A stretch of 64,000 bases of DNA from Eledone cirrhosa. Taxonomy: Eukaryota > Mollusca > Cephalopoda > Octopoda > Eledonidae. Position 1 is the stretch's first letter; each line of letters opens with the position of its first letter. A program made the position numbers and the translations under genes. Positions 1 through 12,546 of the stretch are shown piece after piece. The stretch spans positions 20,524,795 through 20,588,794 of the forward strand of contig OZ024743.1 of assembly GCA_964016885.1 (NCBI GenBank), read 5' to 3'. The notes beneath the pieces were generated by a model. The model was not told the origin of the DNA and did not search any database. It saw only the letters and a list, made by a program, of their open reading frames with translations.

Positions 1-2040
<2,040 letters not shown>

Positions 2041-2860
2041 TGTTTATACACACACAGTCATGCCAAACATTTAAAGCCATATGACAAAAATGTTTAATTT
2101 CTCAGTGATAGCAAAGTATTGCATTATTAACTTTGTGTTTTGCAAAATACTTACAATGGTTTCAATTTATTGCATCATCCACATTATTTAAATATTTATT
2201 GAACATCATTTGTCTTTTTTACTGCTACTTGAAATGCTGTGCATTTATTTTAAAGGATTATTATTATCAAGTTAGTTGTATATTTTTGAACTAAACAATC
2301 CTTTTCTGATGTTCAAAGAGCCCATAAGAAACAGTTTACTGAAAGCTTTATATGACCGGAGTTACTTAGAATATGAGAGTTTTGTCATAATGAATTGTTG
2401 CAAGATAGTAGAACATAATGTTATTAACAAATACCAAAGCTGTGGTTCATGTTCTGACTAGAAGAAAAGTGCCCCCCCCCCCTCCTCCTAAATAAAAAAA
2501 ATAGTCATAGAAATTATCATATCATAAAACAAACATTACCCCATGTTCTCCTACAAGTTCATGAAAAACAATTGATCTTGCAATGTTTCTAATGGGTCCC
2601 AAGATGAATTGTAGGACTGTATCACACCAGCTGATTCCAGAATTTGAGCTAAATCTGCCCATAAGCCAGGATTTACATTGGTTATGAAAAGGAAGTGCCC
2701 GATATATGTTTAAAAAAAAAAAAAAAAGGCCATGAAGAATAGAAAGAAGAGCAATGAGGCCAAGATATGTTTTCTCATAAATCAACATTGCAGCAGTTTG
2801 TAGTATGCCTGTGACATGACAGATGGCAACTTGGAAAAAAATGATAAAAAGTATACCACA
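2041..2860. other. Anonymous AT-rich DNA
   Basis: No gene seen. It holds a C-run at 2470-2481 and an A-run near 2712-2727. The small ORFs here have no recognisable motif. Confidence 0.5.
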
Positions 2861-2879
2861 CAGCAAATGGAACAACTAT

Positions 2880-3240
2880 CCAGTCAGATAATCCAGCATG
2901 ACATTTCAAAGTCTGAAACCAATGACTTTGGGATGACTATAATGGCCAGAAGTACCTGAAAATGTTGAAAAGAAAATTGGATATGCACATACATGGATAA
3001 AACATACACAATAGTACTTCATGCCACATAACAAAGATTGTGTGCTGTAATACCTTAAGGTCATGGTCATATAATTGGAATTGCCTAAAAATAGCCTTCA
3101 ATTCAATTCTATTGAAAATATATGGAAATACACAGAGAAAGGTTGTAGACTAACAATTATACAGTGTAAAAGCTTTAGTTGAAGCAATTAAAGATGTATA
3201 GATTAATCAACTTCCACAGGAAGTGAGTTTGAAATTGTAT
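2880..3240 (+). pseudogene. Tc1-like transposase relic (C-terminal part)
   Basis: Plus-strand frames, with shifts, resemble the last third of a Tc1/mariner-superfamily DDE transposase. The stretch YLKMLKRKLDMHIHG is followed by SCHITKIV, corresponding to the family's second-Asp region (normally a DxAPCH motif; the Asp is not preserved). Next comes LPKNSLQFNSIENIW, matching the family's WPxNSPDLNPIENxW, and finally LVEAIKDV and NQLPQEV, matching the usual C-terminal helix. Several stops and frameshifts break it, and no terminal inverted repeats were seen. The family match rests on motif order only; the N-terminal two thirds are not visible. Confidence 0.5.
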
Positions 3241-3516
3241 TTTTTTTTATAAGATGTTGCTTTCTTTTTTGCTTAAAATTATAGGTTTGGGTATTATTTT
3301 GTGTTTGTTTGTTTGTATGTATGTATATATATATGTGTGTGTGTATATATATATATATATACACACACGTATATATCTATATTTATATATATATCTACAA
3401 ACATTCACCAATTAATGTTATTTACCTTGCTAGTAAGCATTGTGTGGTTTGTTATAAACCGAGCTAGTACCATCAAAAACTAGCTAGCAGGGAAAAGGAC
3501 AATAAATGATCCTACC

Positions 3517-3638
<122 letters not shown>

Positions 3639-3639
3639 A

Positions 3640-3866
3640 ATAGTCATAACCACAACGGAGGTCTTTGGATTCCAGAATCAGACCTTGAGCTGATCAATAG
3701 CGAAACGTGCATCACTACTCAATAAATGTAATTAAGACATAACATATCGTCCTTTTTATCAATATTACACTCTACTTTGTTCTACACCTCTATACTTACT
3801 GGAAATTACACATTGAGTGCTCACTCTGGTGAACGTACAGTAACCGAAATTTACATTCCCTATATA
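3640..3866 (+). repeat. Dispersed repeat family A, copy 1
   Basis: Sequence from about 3640 to the TA tract at 3866 aligns by eye along its length with 21962-22212. Shared landmarks in order are TGAGCTGATCAATAGCGAAAC, CAATAAA, a TCGTCCTT block, an ACATTGAGTG block followed by GGTGAAC, and a terminal TA run. A shorter match lies at 20525-20600. There is no coding frame. It is probably the end of a non-autonomous or LTR/Penelope-type element; the class is uncertain. Confidence 0.6.
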
Positions 3867-3929
3867 TATATATATATATATATATTGACTTGGCAAGCTA
3901 TTTAGAACACTGATTTAACCGCTTTACTT

Positions 3930-3962
3930 CCCTCCGAAGAAGAGATATTATCTCGAAAATTT
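3930..3962 (+). other. Possible decayed hammerhead-like motif
   Basis: CCGAAGA, then a short stem (AGAGAT...ATCTC), then GAAA. This resembles the hammerhead core CUGANGA-stem II-GAAA, with one core change. Hammerheads are known from the terminal regions of Penelope-like elements. Stems I and III were not verified. Confidence 0.25.
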
Positions 3963-4079
3963 AGGACATTTAAATAAATCTAAGGTAAAAGACTAATTGT
4001 CAACAATATCTTTTGCATTTGCATTCTTTATTCTATGTCCATACCTGCATTGTTTTGGCTTTATTATACATATACAAAC

Positions 4080-4082
<3 letters not shown>

Positions 4083-4133
<51 letters not shown>

Positions 4134-4197
4134 CATACACACAGTGAGATAGAGTGTGTGTGTATCTTTGTAAAATATACATATATTTGTATTTACT

Positions 4198-4232
<35 letters not shown>

Positions 4233-4242
4233 ATATATATGT
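4083..4242. repeat. TA-rich microsatellites
   Basis: (TA)n at 4083-4129 and interrupted (TA)n at 4199-4241, separated by TG/CA-rich sequence. Long YIYIYI-type ORFs here are translation of the repeat. Confidence 0.9.
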
Positions 4243-4501
4243 ATACACACACACCCACATTTATATACATATTTTTTTCTCTTCCAGCTACTTTAATCTT
4301 AAATGTTGTAATCCTATTTATCTTGCTATTATCAGTGCTTAACCTGTTATTAACTGTTCACGTACTTCTGTCTGTCCCATCAATACTCATAACAACCTGT
4401 GTTTGAAATAATAAACAGCTGAAAAATAAATGAACAATGCCAAATAATTACTTAATCTGTTAATTATTTCCCAATCCATAATTAATATACACAAAATATA
4501 G

Positions 4502-4518
4502 ATGAGACAGACAACAAC

Positions 4519-4556
<38 letters not shown>

Positions 4557-4567
4557 GTTGTTGTTTG

Positions 4568-4573
<6 letters not shown>
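4502..4573. repeat. Palindrome with (TA)n centre
   Basis: Left arm 4502-4523 and right arm 4552-4573 are reverse complements at 21 of 22 positions (one G/A difference), separated by 28 bp of TA. A second TA tract (4572-4615) and the LINE tail follow at once. It can fold as one long hairpin or cruciform. Confidence 0.9.
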
Positions 4574-4613
<40 letters not shown>

Positions 4614-4617
<4 letters not shown>

Positions 4618-6412
4618 TCATCATCATCATCATCACCGTTTTACGTCCGTTCCACGCTAGCATGGGTTAGACGGGTTGTCCTGTTGTGGGCAGTGTCTGG
4701 TCGGCTGACCATGCCTTGCTCATACAGGAACTGATCTGGCTTGATTTCTACAGCTGGATGCCCTTCCTAACACCAACCTCATTTACAGTGAGTGCTGGGT
4801 GCTTTTTCGTGGCGCCTACACGTCCACTTTACAGTGTGGGCTGGGTGCTTTTTTGCCGTGGCACCTCCACGACCACCTTGCGGTGGGGGGAGTGGGGGCA
4901 TATTGTTTATATGCTTCAGCATGTACCCATGGGAGGTCGGGTACCCTGTATTACTGCGTGACGCCAGAAGTCACGGTCGTGTGTCATTGACTTTGAGAGG
5001 TGTAGTTGGGTAAGGTCGGCTTTTATCACCTCATCACAGGTCATCTTGGGTCTCCCCACTCCGCGGTTTCCATCAACTTCTAGTGCTCTGCACCTTTTTA
5101 TGCAGCTGTCATCCTTCATACGCATCACATGTCCATACCAGCGTAACCGCCTCTCCTGCACGCAGCATTTGATTCCTCTTATGCTCAGTCTCTCTCTCAA
5201 TTCCTTTATGCTTTGTCGTTCACGTATATTACTGTTACACATCCATCGGAGCATGCAGGCTTCGTTTCTTTCTAATCTACGTAAGTCTTCCACCTTCAGC
5301 GCCCAGGTCTCACTACCATGCAACATCGCTGTTCGGATACACGCATCATACAGTCTGCCTTTCATTCTGAGGGAGAAGCCTTTTGCAGCTAGCAGTGGTA
5401 GTAGTTCCCTAAACTTCTTCCATCCCGTTCTTACCCTAGTTATTGTACTTTCTGAGCACCCACTTCCGTTGCTAATTCGGTCACCTAGGTAGCAGAAGCT
5501 GTCTACTGTTTCTACAGGGCCCTCCCAGAGATTGGTGGTACTTGTTTCCTGTGGCTGTTTGCTTGCTGTTTCAGCACAGCTGCTGCATGTGAATCCTACA
5601 TTCTTAATTAAGCTTCCTGAGATCCCGCTACATCTCTTGTGTACCCATTGTTTGCATTTGGGGCAGAGAATGGAGTTCCTACCTACACCTTTCCTACATA
5701 CTGAGCAAGGCCATTTCCCTGAGGGGATCTGGGTTCTGTTTTCTCGTCTACTTATAAGGACCTTAGTCTTTGTCATGTTGACTTTGAGGCCCTTTCTCTC
5801 TAGTCCCTGCTTCCAGGTTTGGAATTTATTCTCTAGTTCTACCATAGATTCAGCTATGAGTGCGAGGTCATCAGCATACAGGAGTTCCCATGGGCATCCG
5901 GTCTTAAACTCCTCCGTTATTGCCTGCAGGACTATGATGAACAGGAGAGGGCTAAGAACAGAGCCCTGGTGGACCCCAACCTGTACGCTAAATTCCTCGC
6001 TATACTCATTGCTAATCCTAACTTTGCTGACTGCTCCCCTATACATGGCTTGTACCGCTTTCACAAGCCATTCATCTACTCCTAATTTTCTAAGAGCCCA
6101 CCAGATTACTGCACGTGGAACTCTGTCAAAGGCTTTCTCAAGGTCGACAAATGCCAAGTAGAGTGGCTTACTTTTAGCTAGGTACTTTTCCTGTAATTGC
6201 CTCACAAGGAAGAGGGCATCAGTGGTGCCTTTCCCTGGTACAAACCCAAATTGCATCTCGTCTATATTCACCCGGTCCCTAATCAGCTGTGCTATAACTC
6301 TTTCTGTTACTTTCATGACCTGGTCCATCAACTTCATACCTCTATAGTTTCCTCTATCTAGTGCATCGCCTTTACCTTTGTAGCAGTTGACAATGATGCT
6401 ACTGCACCAATC
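4614..6412 (-). mobile_element. RTE-like LINE copy 1, 5'-truncated
   Basis: A minus-strand non-LTR retrotransposon. The 5' end stops abruptly near 6412, inside the RT domain, against TA-rich flank. The 3' end is a (GATGAT)n tail, read as (ATC)n at 4616-4635 on the plus strand. Between the ORF end (4916) and the tail is a ~300-bp 3' UTR with two imperfect ~48-bp repeats (the GGGTGCTTTTT motif near 4796-4870) and a block near 4745-4770 also found in other tails in this window. A short tandem tail rather than poly(A), 5' truncation and a single EN-RT type ORF in the related copy at 31-34 kb point to an RTE-like clade; exact clade unproven. Confidence 0.85.
4916..6412 (-). pseudogene. LINE reverse transcriptase, C-terminal ~500 codons, open frame
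   Basis: Remains of a LINE ORF2-type protein that copies element RNA at a nicked target. The frame is open to 6442, but the first ~10 codons are flanking DNA. By residue of that frame: RT fingers YKGKGD (21-26) and GFVPGK; palm motif A FVDLEKAFD (98-106); VHQGSVLSPLLF (157-168); catalytic YADD (189-192); then a PHD-type finger at 246-289. A conserved C-terminal region follows, with LHGSETWA and RRLRWYGHVMRM. No stop interrupts it and the visible RT residues are intact. The endonuclease and N-terminal RT are missing through 5' truncation, so it is not functional. It is the best-preserved RT core of the three copies here. Confidence 0.9.
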
Positions 6413-6477
6413 TATATATATTGCACCCAATGCACTCTGCAAGTTCTAGCACTGATATTATAATAAAATATACTCTA

Positions 6478-6685
6478 CCCAGCCTGTAAGGTAGTTGTGT
6501 ACACCTCAGTTCACACTGCAAAGGGATTGCTTTTAGGAGGGGCATTCAGCTATAGAGACCATGTCAAATAGAAGTATATTAGCAAGATGTGATGTGATCA
6601 TTTAACCTACCTAGTCTTAAAATGTGACAACCTATCTGGCCCATGCCAGCATGGAGCACTGACATAAAACACTGATGGTGATCTG
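6478..6685 (+). mobile_element. SINE/LINE 3'-tail fragment
   Basis: Matches the shared tail block: CCTGTAAGGTAGTTG, GGGGCATTCAGCTATAGA, then CCCATGCCAGCATGGA and a decayed GATG end near 6677. Compare 60095-60306. No tRNA head or RT frame remains. Confidence 0.6.
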
Positions 6686-6689
6686 TGCA

Positions 6690-8030
6690 TACATACATAT
6701 GTACACACATAAATACACGCATGCTCGTGCGCGCACACACACACATTCTCTTTTATTTTCTATGCACCCCCACATGAAAGACAATACTTCCTTAAATGGT
6801 ACTTTAATTCAATGTGGTTTAACAATGTACAATTTCTTCTAAATGTTCATAAAGTGTAGGTTTGCTTGAGACAGTAATTTACATAAAGTAACAATTTTCA
6901 ATTTCAACACCATTCATAACACAAGATTTGAGTGAACACACATTTTAGACATAGTATTGTGCATATGAATGTTTGGAAAGTCAGCCATGTAATTCATATG
7001 TTTGTGAAGAACAAGTTCATTTGGGTCACACATGTAACATGAATATGAAATATTGCTCAGATAAAGGATGGGAAATCAGCTTCAATGTTTAGTAACCTGG
7101 TGGAATAGAGATGCAGCAAATTGATATTTCATTCTACTAAAATGTGTTTTGTATTAAACATTAAGTTTCAATTCTATAGCCAATGCATAGCTGAAAAATA
7201 CTGCTCTCAGATTTTTCCAATAAATAAGTAAACAAGCAAAAATACAAACAAAGAAAAATGGTGAATGTCTAAACTTCCCACGTTTGAATGAGAGTTGTTA
7301 GAAACAACTAATACTTCAGTATGTGTAGCAACAAACAATAGCTAGAATAACCACCATATAAAAGTATGTCCAACCAAAGAAAAAGACAGAAAATAATTAA
7401 TTAGTAGGCTAATTAAATACACACATTCACTATGAGTATTCCCTGTCTGCTAAATATGGCAAATATGACATCTGAATCTGGTACTAAGTGTAATTAATTG
7501 CTAGATCTGCAACACGACCATAGCAAAATTTGCATCACTAGATGAGCATAACAAATTTAAATTATAATCAACAAAATTATTTGGTCATATCAGTTGGCAT
7601 GTAAAAAAAAAATGGAGGAATTAGAAATTGTATTGGCCAATGAGTGCAATGTACCATCTGATTCCATTTCAAATAGTAGTTAAATGCATCAACATTCTTG
7701 ATCAGAGTTGACTTGGGGCTACACAACAACACCAGGCCAATATTAAATTAAGTTCTGACATAGCATTAGATATCCAATAGCAGCAGCAGACTACAATGAG
7801 AACTGCTATTACTACCTTCCTATTTTATTTAATATGCAGAACTCTCCCCTATTTATTCCTCACAGCTTCAAGTTTTATAGCAAAACACAAAAAGTCATGC
7901 AGCCCAACCAGAAAAACATTTCAAAATATCATTTAAATGGTATTTCTAAATTTCAAAGTACCTTTCTACATCAAACAATTGAAGGTAGGGCTCTAGAATA
8001 AATATATTCATTCATGGGACAGAGACTATA
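6690..8030. other. Anonymous intergenic or intronic DNA
   Basis: AT-rich. A CA-rich patch lies at 6690-6745. No ORF or family match was seen. Confidence 0.5.
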
Positions 8031-8034
8031 TAAA

Positions 8035-8160
8035 ACAAAGGTGTTGAGAGCTCACAATGGAGATGACAAAGGAAGGTAATGCAGGAAAAGACCCACCCAA
8101 CCTATGCAAGTATAGAAAAGCTGACAAACTAGTGATACTGATGATTGGATGACCATCGAA
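8035..8160 (+). mobile_element. LINE copy-3-type 3' end fragment
   Basis: AATGGAGATGACAAAGGA corresponds to the C-terminal coding end of LINE copy 3 (VEMTKD). It continues through ACCCAACCTATGCAAGTAT into a decayed GATGAT tail. Very short and decayed. Confidence 0.55.
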
Positions 8161-9485
8161 GATCATGAATTTATCTGTCTCTTCACGATTTGTTTACTGC
8201 TTTACACTGCAGGGTCTAGAAATGACCTGACTGGTTCATTGAGGTCACCAGTTTAGGTATCGATGACTTGACCATACAATATGTTGCACTGGTTTACATG
8301 TAACCTGTAGTGCTCATAAGCAACCTTTCACATACACACGCATGGTTTTATTGTCAATGCCTTCACATTTTACTTTAATGTTTCTAAAATTAAATTGAAC
8401 CATGCAGGCTCAGTGTGTGTATTTGTGTGTGCATAATTGAAATGTTAGTAAAATTATAGTAAGGAAAATCCTGTTATATCTGTAAAAAAATCATACAAAT
8501 ACTGTGTTTCAAATAACTAATTCATGATTCTCATTCAGCATGTTGTTCATCAACTTAGTTCTTTATTTCCTGTGTAATGCTGGCTATCCTTCTAATATAT
8601 GCAAACACACACATGCACACACACGCGCGCGAGTACTGCACCAAGATAAGTAAAACGTCAGCGTGAAGAGATTATGAATTTATTTGCTTTGACATATGTT
8701 TCTGTGTCTATTATAAATTATCTACATATGCTGACTACAATATATATTGTTCAATCATATGCAATACTTAATTATTTATTGCATTTCATCAGAAAGCCTA
8801 TCATAGTAGTGGAATATATATATGCATCTTTAGCAGCATTCTGTAGTCCTGCTACTGGTATATGCTTTTTTAGTCACTATTTCTCTGTCATTTTAGTTAT
8901 CTAGTCCCACTGCAATTGGCTCTTTACTGATAGATACTTCTACACCAAGAAGAGCAGTACTATTCTATCTACCTACATTGTATTGACCCTCCATCAGATT
9001 GATTGGAATGGTTGTGTTTCTTTAACTCTCATTGCTCAATGTATTTCATTGTGAACTCTGTGCTTATGTTTGACATACACAAACACTCACATGAAATTGC
9101 ACAAGCACACATACATACACTCACATACATTTATATATGGTTATATGTATCATATGTATATATTGCTATGCTGGGATTGGCTGGTTGGATCGTCATGGTT
9201 TGTGAACTTATCTGTAGTTATTTGTCTTCAAGAAGAATCTAGGGGAACATGAATGACTTCATTATTTTTTCTGGAATGATTTCTGTTGAACCACTTTACA
9301 TTATGTAGTGGGTTCAATTTATCATGGCACCATGACTAAGGAAACTGCTTTTTACCTGCAAGACTAAAGAGCTTTTACTCTTGAGTGTTTTCTTGATGAA
9401 AAGTGTTCAGGATCGATGAAAGAAGACAAACTGGAATGGAAGATAAAGGTGAATGTATGATTGAGTTGATATTGTAGAGGAGGGT
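8161..9485. other. Anonymous DNA
   Basis: No supported gene. A CA/CG patch lies at 8600-8635. ORFs of 60-80 codons at 8674-9250 show no domain. Confidence 0.5.
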
Positions 9486-9690
9486 GTAATGGAGGAGAGA
9501 CATTAATGGCAGGGAGTAATGGAGGAGAGACAGTGATGGTAGGAAGTAATGGAGGAGAGACAGTGATGGTAGGGAGTAATGGAAGAGACACAGTGATGGT
9601 AGGGTGTTAAGGAGGAGGGATTGTGAGGGAAGTAAGTAATGGAGGAGAGAGTGTGATGGTAGGGTGTAATGGAGTGTTGTAATATGGAAG
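9486..9690. repeat. Minisatellite, ~30-bp unit, ~6.5 copies
   Basis: Imperfect tandem units, each beginning GTAATGGAGGAGAGA and ending GATGGTAGGG, start near 9486, 9517, 9547, 9577, 9606 and 9637, with a last partial unit to about 9680. The unit is 30 bp, so reading frames stay open on the minus strand as a repeated SPPLLPTITV-type peptide. Nothing else supports coding. Confidence 0.85.
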
Positions 9691-10690
9691 AGTGATGGTT
9701 ACGAACACATATGTTGAAAACCCTCACTACACAAGCATTGGTACAAAGATGAAAAGACACACATGCGGTTAAATGATTTTTCATTAAAAAAATACCAGAG
9801 TTGAATGAAGTATGGTACATTCTGATGGGAAGAATTCTGGAAGTTAGTTACATAAGGATAACATTATGCTCTGGGTAGATATGGGGTTGCATTATGTAGA
9901 AAGGTGATAAATTAGATTATAATTGAGGTGTGCAGTGTGGACAATTTGGGTAATAAGTATGGAAACTCCTTGAAGTTGAATGTATAAAAAAAATTAAGTA
10001 ATTTGTAAAATTAGAATTATGAGGTAAGTATGGGTTGTATTAAACATAATTGGAAGGTTCTCAGAGCAACTCAAGTCATTGCTACTTAACTAACTATAAA
10101 GATGCCATATTTGAATAGCAATTCAGCATGCTGGAAGCAATGTTGGGTAATTCAACTTGAAGGACTGCCCTTTGTTAACGAGATTATGTTAGCTTTCGGT
10201 TAGCTAAATGGAAAATGAGAGTAGGAATTACTGAGATATATAGAGTTTATTTCAGGGTCATATAATGACCAAATGTATACAGGTAATAATTAATGTTTAA
10301 CTGGTAGATATAAGCTTTAAGTAGCACAGGATGGGGAATTGTTAATGCACATACAAGGATATACTTACATACATACATATGGTGCAATCATATAAATTAT
10401 TTTATAGCGATATAAATATATATAGAGAGATATGTAATGCTAAATGTTGTCATATATGCTCAAATAAAAACATTAGGAAATATATATATAACCATAACTG
10501 TAGTAAAGAGGTAGATGCACCAATGTAGCTGTAAACTGATGCAAGTACACACACACACATACAAATGCATGTTTGTGTTAAAATATGTGTAGGGTTAGTG
10601 TGTGTGGGCTATTACACATGCATATGCTATAAATAAAAAGATATACTGAGGTATACACCCACATATATACATAAGGAGATACATATACAT
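9691..10690. other. Anonymous DNA
   Basis: AT-rich, with short TA and CA microsatellites near 10370-10430 and 10548-10560. No gene seen. Confidence 0.5.
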
Positions 10691-10694
10691 ATAT

Positions 10695-10825
10695 ACATTT
10701 ATTTGAAGCTGGTCAGGTAGATCCATTTTTTCTGTCAAGGGAGAGAAAGAAAAAGACTTTTGTTTACAATTGTTATGAAACAGCAATATCTGCTGTGTTG
10801 CAGAAAAAGGTTTTCCTTACAGCAC
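10695..10825 (+). repeat. Local repeat B, copy 1
   Basis: About 130 bp resembling 11027-11160: GGTCAGGTAGATCCATTT, an A/G-rich stretch, then CTTTTGTTTACAATTGT. The second copy reads GGTCAGCTAGATCCATTT and CACTTGTTTACAATTGT. Direct orientation, ~330 bp apart. No coding potential seen. Confidence 0.6.
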
Positions 10826-11026
10826 ACTACAGATGCAGTTAAGAAAGAATGCTGTTTTCAGTGCACAATTACCTTGAATAAATAAAAAATGAAGCACTAT
10901 TTTTGCAAATCAAATGAATTGGTTGAGCAAATTCATGTTATTTAACGAGTATATATAGCTATTTGCTATATTTCTCTCCTTAGGCAGATCAAATGGTATT
11001 CTATCTCTGATGAGAATCAAATGAGA

Positions 11027-11160
11027 TTTGAAACCGGTCAGCTAGATCCATTTGTTTATTGTCCACAGAGAAATGGAAAAAAGAAAACACTTGTTTACAA
11101 TTGTCACAAAGCAGTGATGGTTCCAATGTGTTTACTTTGAACAGTACTAGAGATATAATG
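11027..11160 (+). repeat. Local repeat B, copy 2
   Basis: Partner of 10695-10825 in the same orientation, diverged. Confidence 0.6.
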
Positions 11161-11389
11161 GAGAAAGGAAACTTATATGAATGCATGTTTGGATAGATGT
11201 GTGTGTATATATTTATATATATGTACACACACACATATATAAATATATATATATATATATAGTCATATATATGGTGTTGCTCAGTTCTTTGAGGACATTT
11301 GCATGAATTTAGTAAAAAAACACATTAAGTCATGAAGAGCTTTACTTGAGAAAAAAATGGTATGAATAATCTTGAGACTCTTCTTGACA

Positions 11390-11670
11390 CATCCACTCAA
11401 TGAATCCACTGTTAGCTTCGATATCTGCTTCAATTTGGGGTCTTAAACGTTGATCGCTGGGTGAAGATGTACCTGTTAATCCCAGTGGGAGGAAGCCACA
11501 ATAGAGGTAAACCAAGGAGGATCTGGGCAGAGGTGGTGAGAATTGATCTCAAATCCCTGGAACTGAAAGTGGAGATGACAATGGAACACAATGAATAGAG
11601 AGATGCTGTAAACCACCCATCCCACCCATGCAAGCATGGAAAAACATGTAAAAATGATGATGATATCTAT
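11390..11670 (+). mobile_element. LINE 3' end fragment
   Basis: A frame containing PRRIWAEVVRIDLKSLELK then VEMTMEHNE matches the LINE copy 3 C-terminus (AEVVRTDLRSLKLTVEMTKDH). CCCATGCAAGCATGGAAA and a GATGATGAT tail follow near 11655-11665. Only the last ~50 codons and the tail remain. Confidence 0.7.
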
Positions 11671-11689
11671 ATATATATATATAAAAGAG

Positions 11690-11800
11690 TTCAGCCGTGA
11701 GTCAGTAATTCTGTACAATACCTTCACTCTACTTACCTAAGTATTGAGTATATAATGAAACAATGGTCTTACTAGTCTCAACTGATAACTCTCTATCTAT
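11690..11800 (-). repeat. Hairpin-family repeat, half copy
   Basis: GTTCAGCCGTGAGTCAG followed by CACTCTACTTACCTAAGTA and TTGAGTAT resembles parts of the elements at 21786-21930 and 60330-60500. Only one arm is seen. TA tracts flank it. Confidence 0.5.
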
Positions 11801-11842
11801 ATATATGAATATATATATATATATATATATATGTGAGTGTAT

Positions 11843-12110
11843 CATTCACCATCATCATCATTTAATGTCTGCTTTGGGTTGGACAGGCTTACACAGATTA
11901 AGTCAGTACTGAAGCAGGGCTACTGACCTGCCAAATAGGCCAGGGATCTGCATCTTGTTCAAGTATGATCTCATGTTCTACCAAATACACAAGATAAGCT
12001 ATCATATATTTGATACAGCTGAAGGGTCACCCCAACTCTTTTGCTGGATGCTATTCGCATCACCAACCACTTTATAGCATGTACTAGGTGCAGCTATCCT
12101 GTAGATTACC
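11843..12110 (-). mobile_element. LINE/SINE tail fragment, antisense
   Basis: Starts with ATCATCATCATTTAATGTC, the reverse of a GATGAT tail, and continues through GCTGGATGCTATTCGCATCA near 12040, like the GGCATCCAGC tail block. Strongly decayed. Confidence 0.5.
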
Positions 12111-12546
12111 AACACTAGGGAACATATCATGTAATTGACATGAATGAATGGTTTCTCTTGTATATAAGTATCTATGTATGTGTATATATACTGGAATTTA
12201 TTCATATGTTGTTGATGTAGAAAGCAACACATTGATTAACTAGAGGTAGCCTATTGAACGCTCTATGATGTACAAAATATATCTTTGTGTTATGGATTTT
12301 CAATGCATTGGAACTGTATTCGAAGACATAATGTTGAAGCCACAAGGAGAATATCATTCCATAAATACTATCGGAAATAACACATATATAATAGAGTCTC
12401 CTCATTGTATTTTAATGTATGGGGGTTCAAAGTTTTCTCGGATCAATTTTTTATGGTTATGCCTTAAATGGAGCTTCAGTGAAGCTGCTGATTTACACAT
12501 CAGGCCTTATTTAATGCAAATGACAGAAATTTGAGTGGAGACGGAT
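12111..12546. other. Anonymous DNA
   Basis: An 89-codon plus-strand ORF (12265-12534) has no motif I recognise. No other support for a gene. Confidence 0.4.

Noticed and set aside
2522..2875. 117-codon minus-strand ORF with hydrophobic stretches
   Set aside because: Its Phe/Leu runs come from an A-run and AT-rich DNA; no family match and it overlaps the Tc1 relic region.
4686..6161. Plus-strand ORFs across 4.7-6.2 kb
   Set aside because: Antisense shadows of the minus-strand LINE ORF. The same holds for plus-strand ORFs at 31.4-34 kb and 35.0-37.2 kb.
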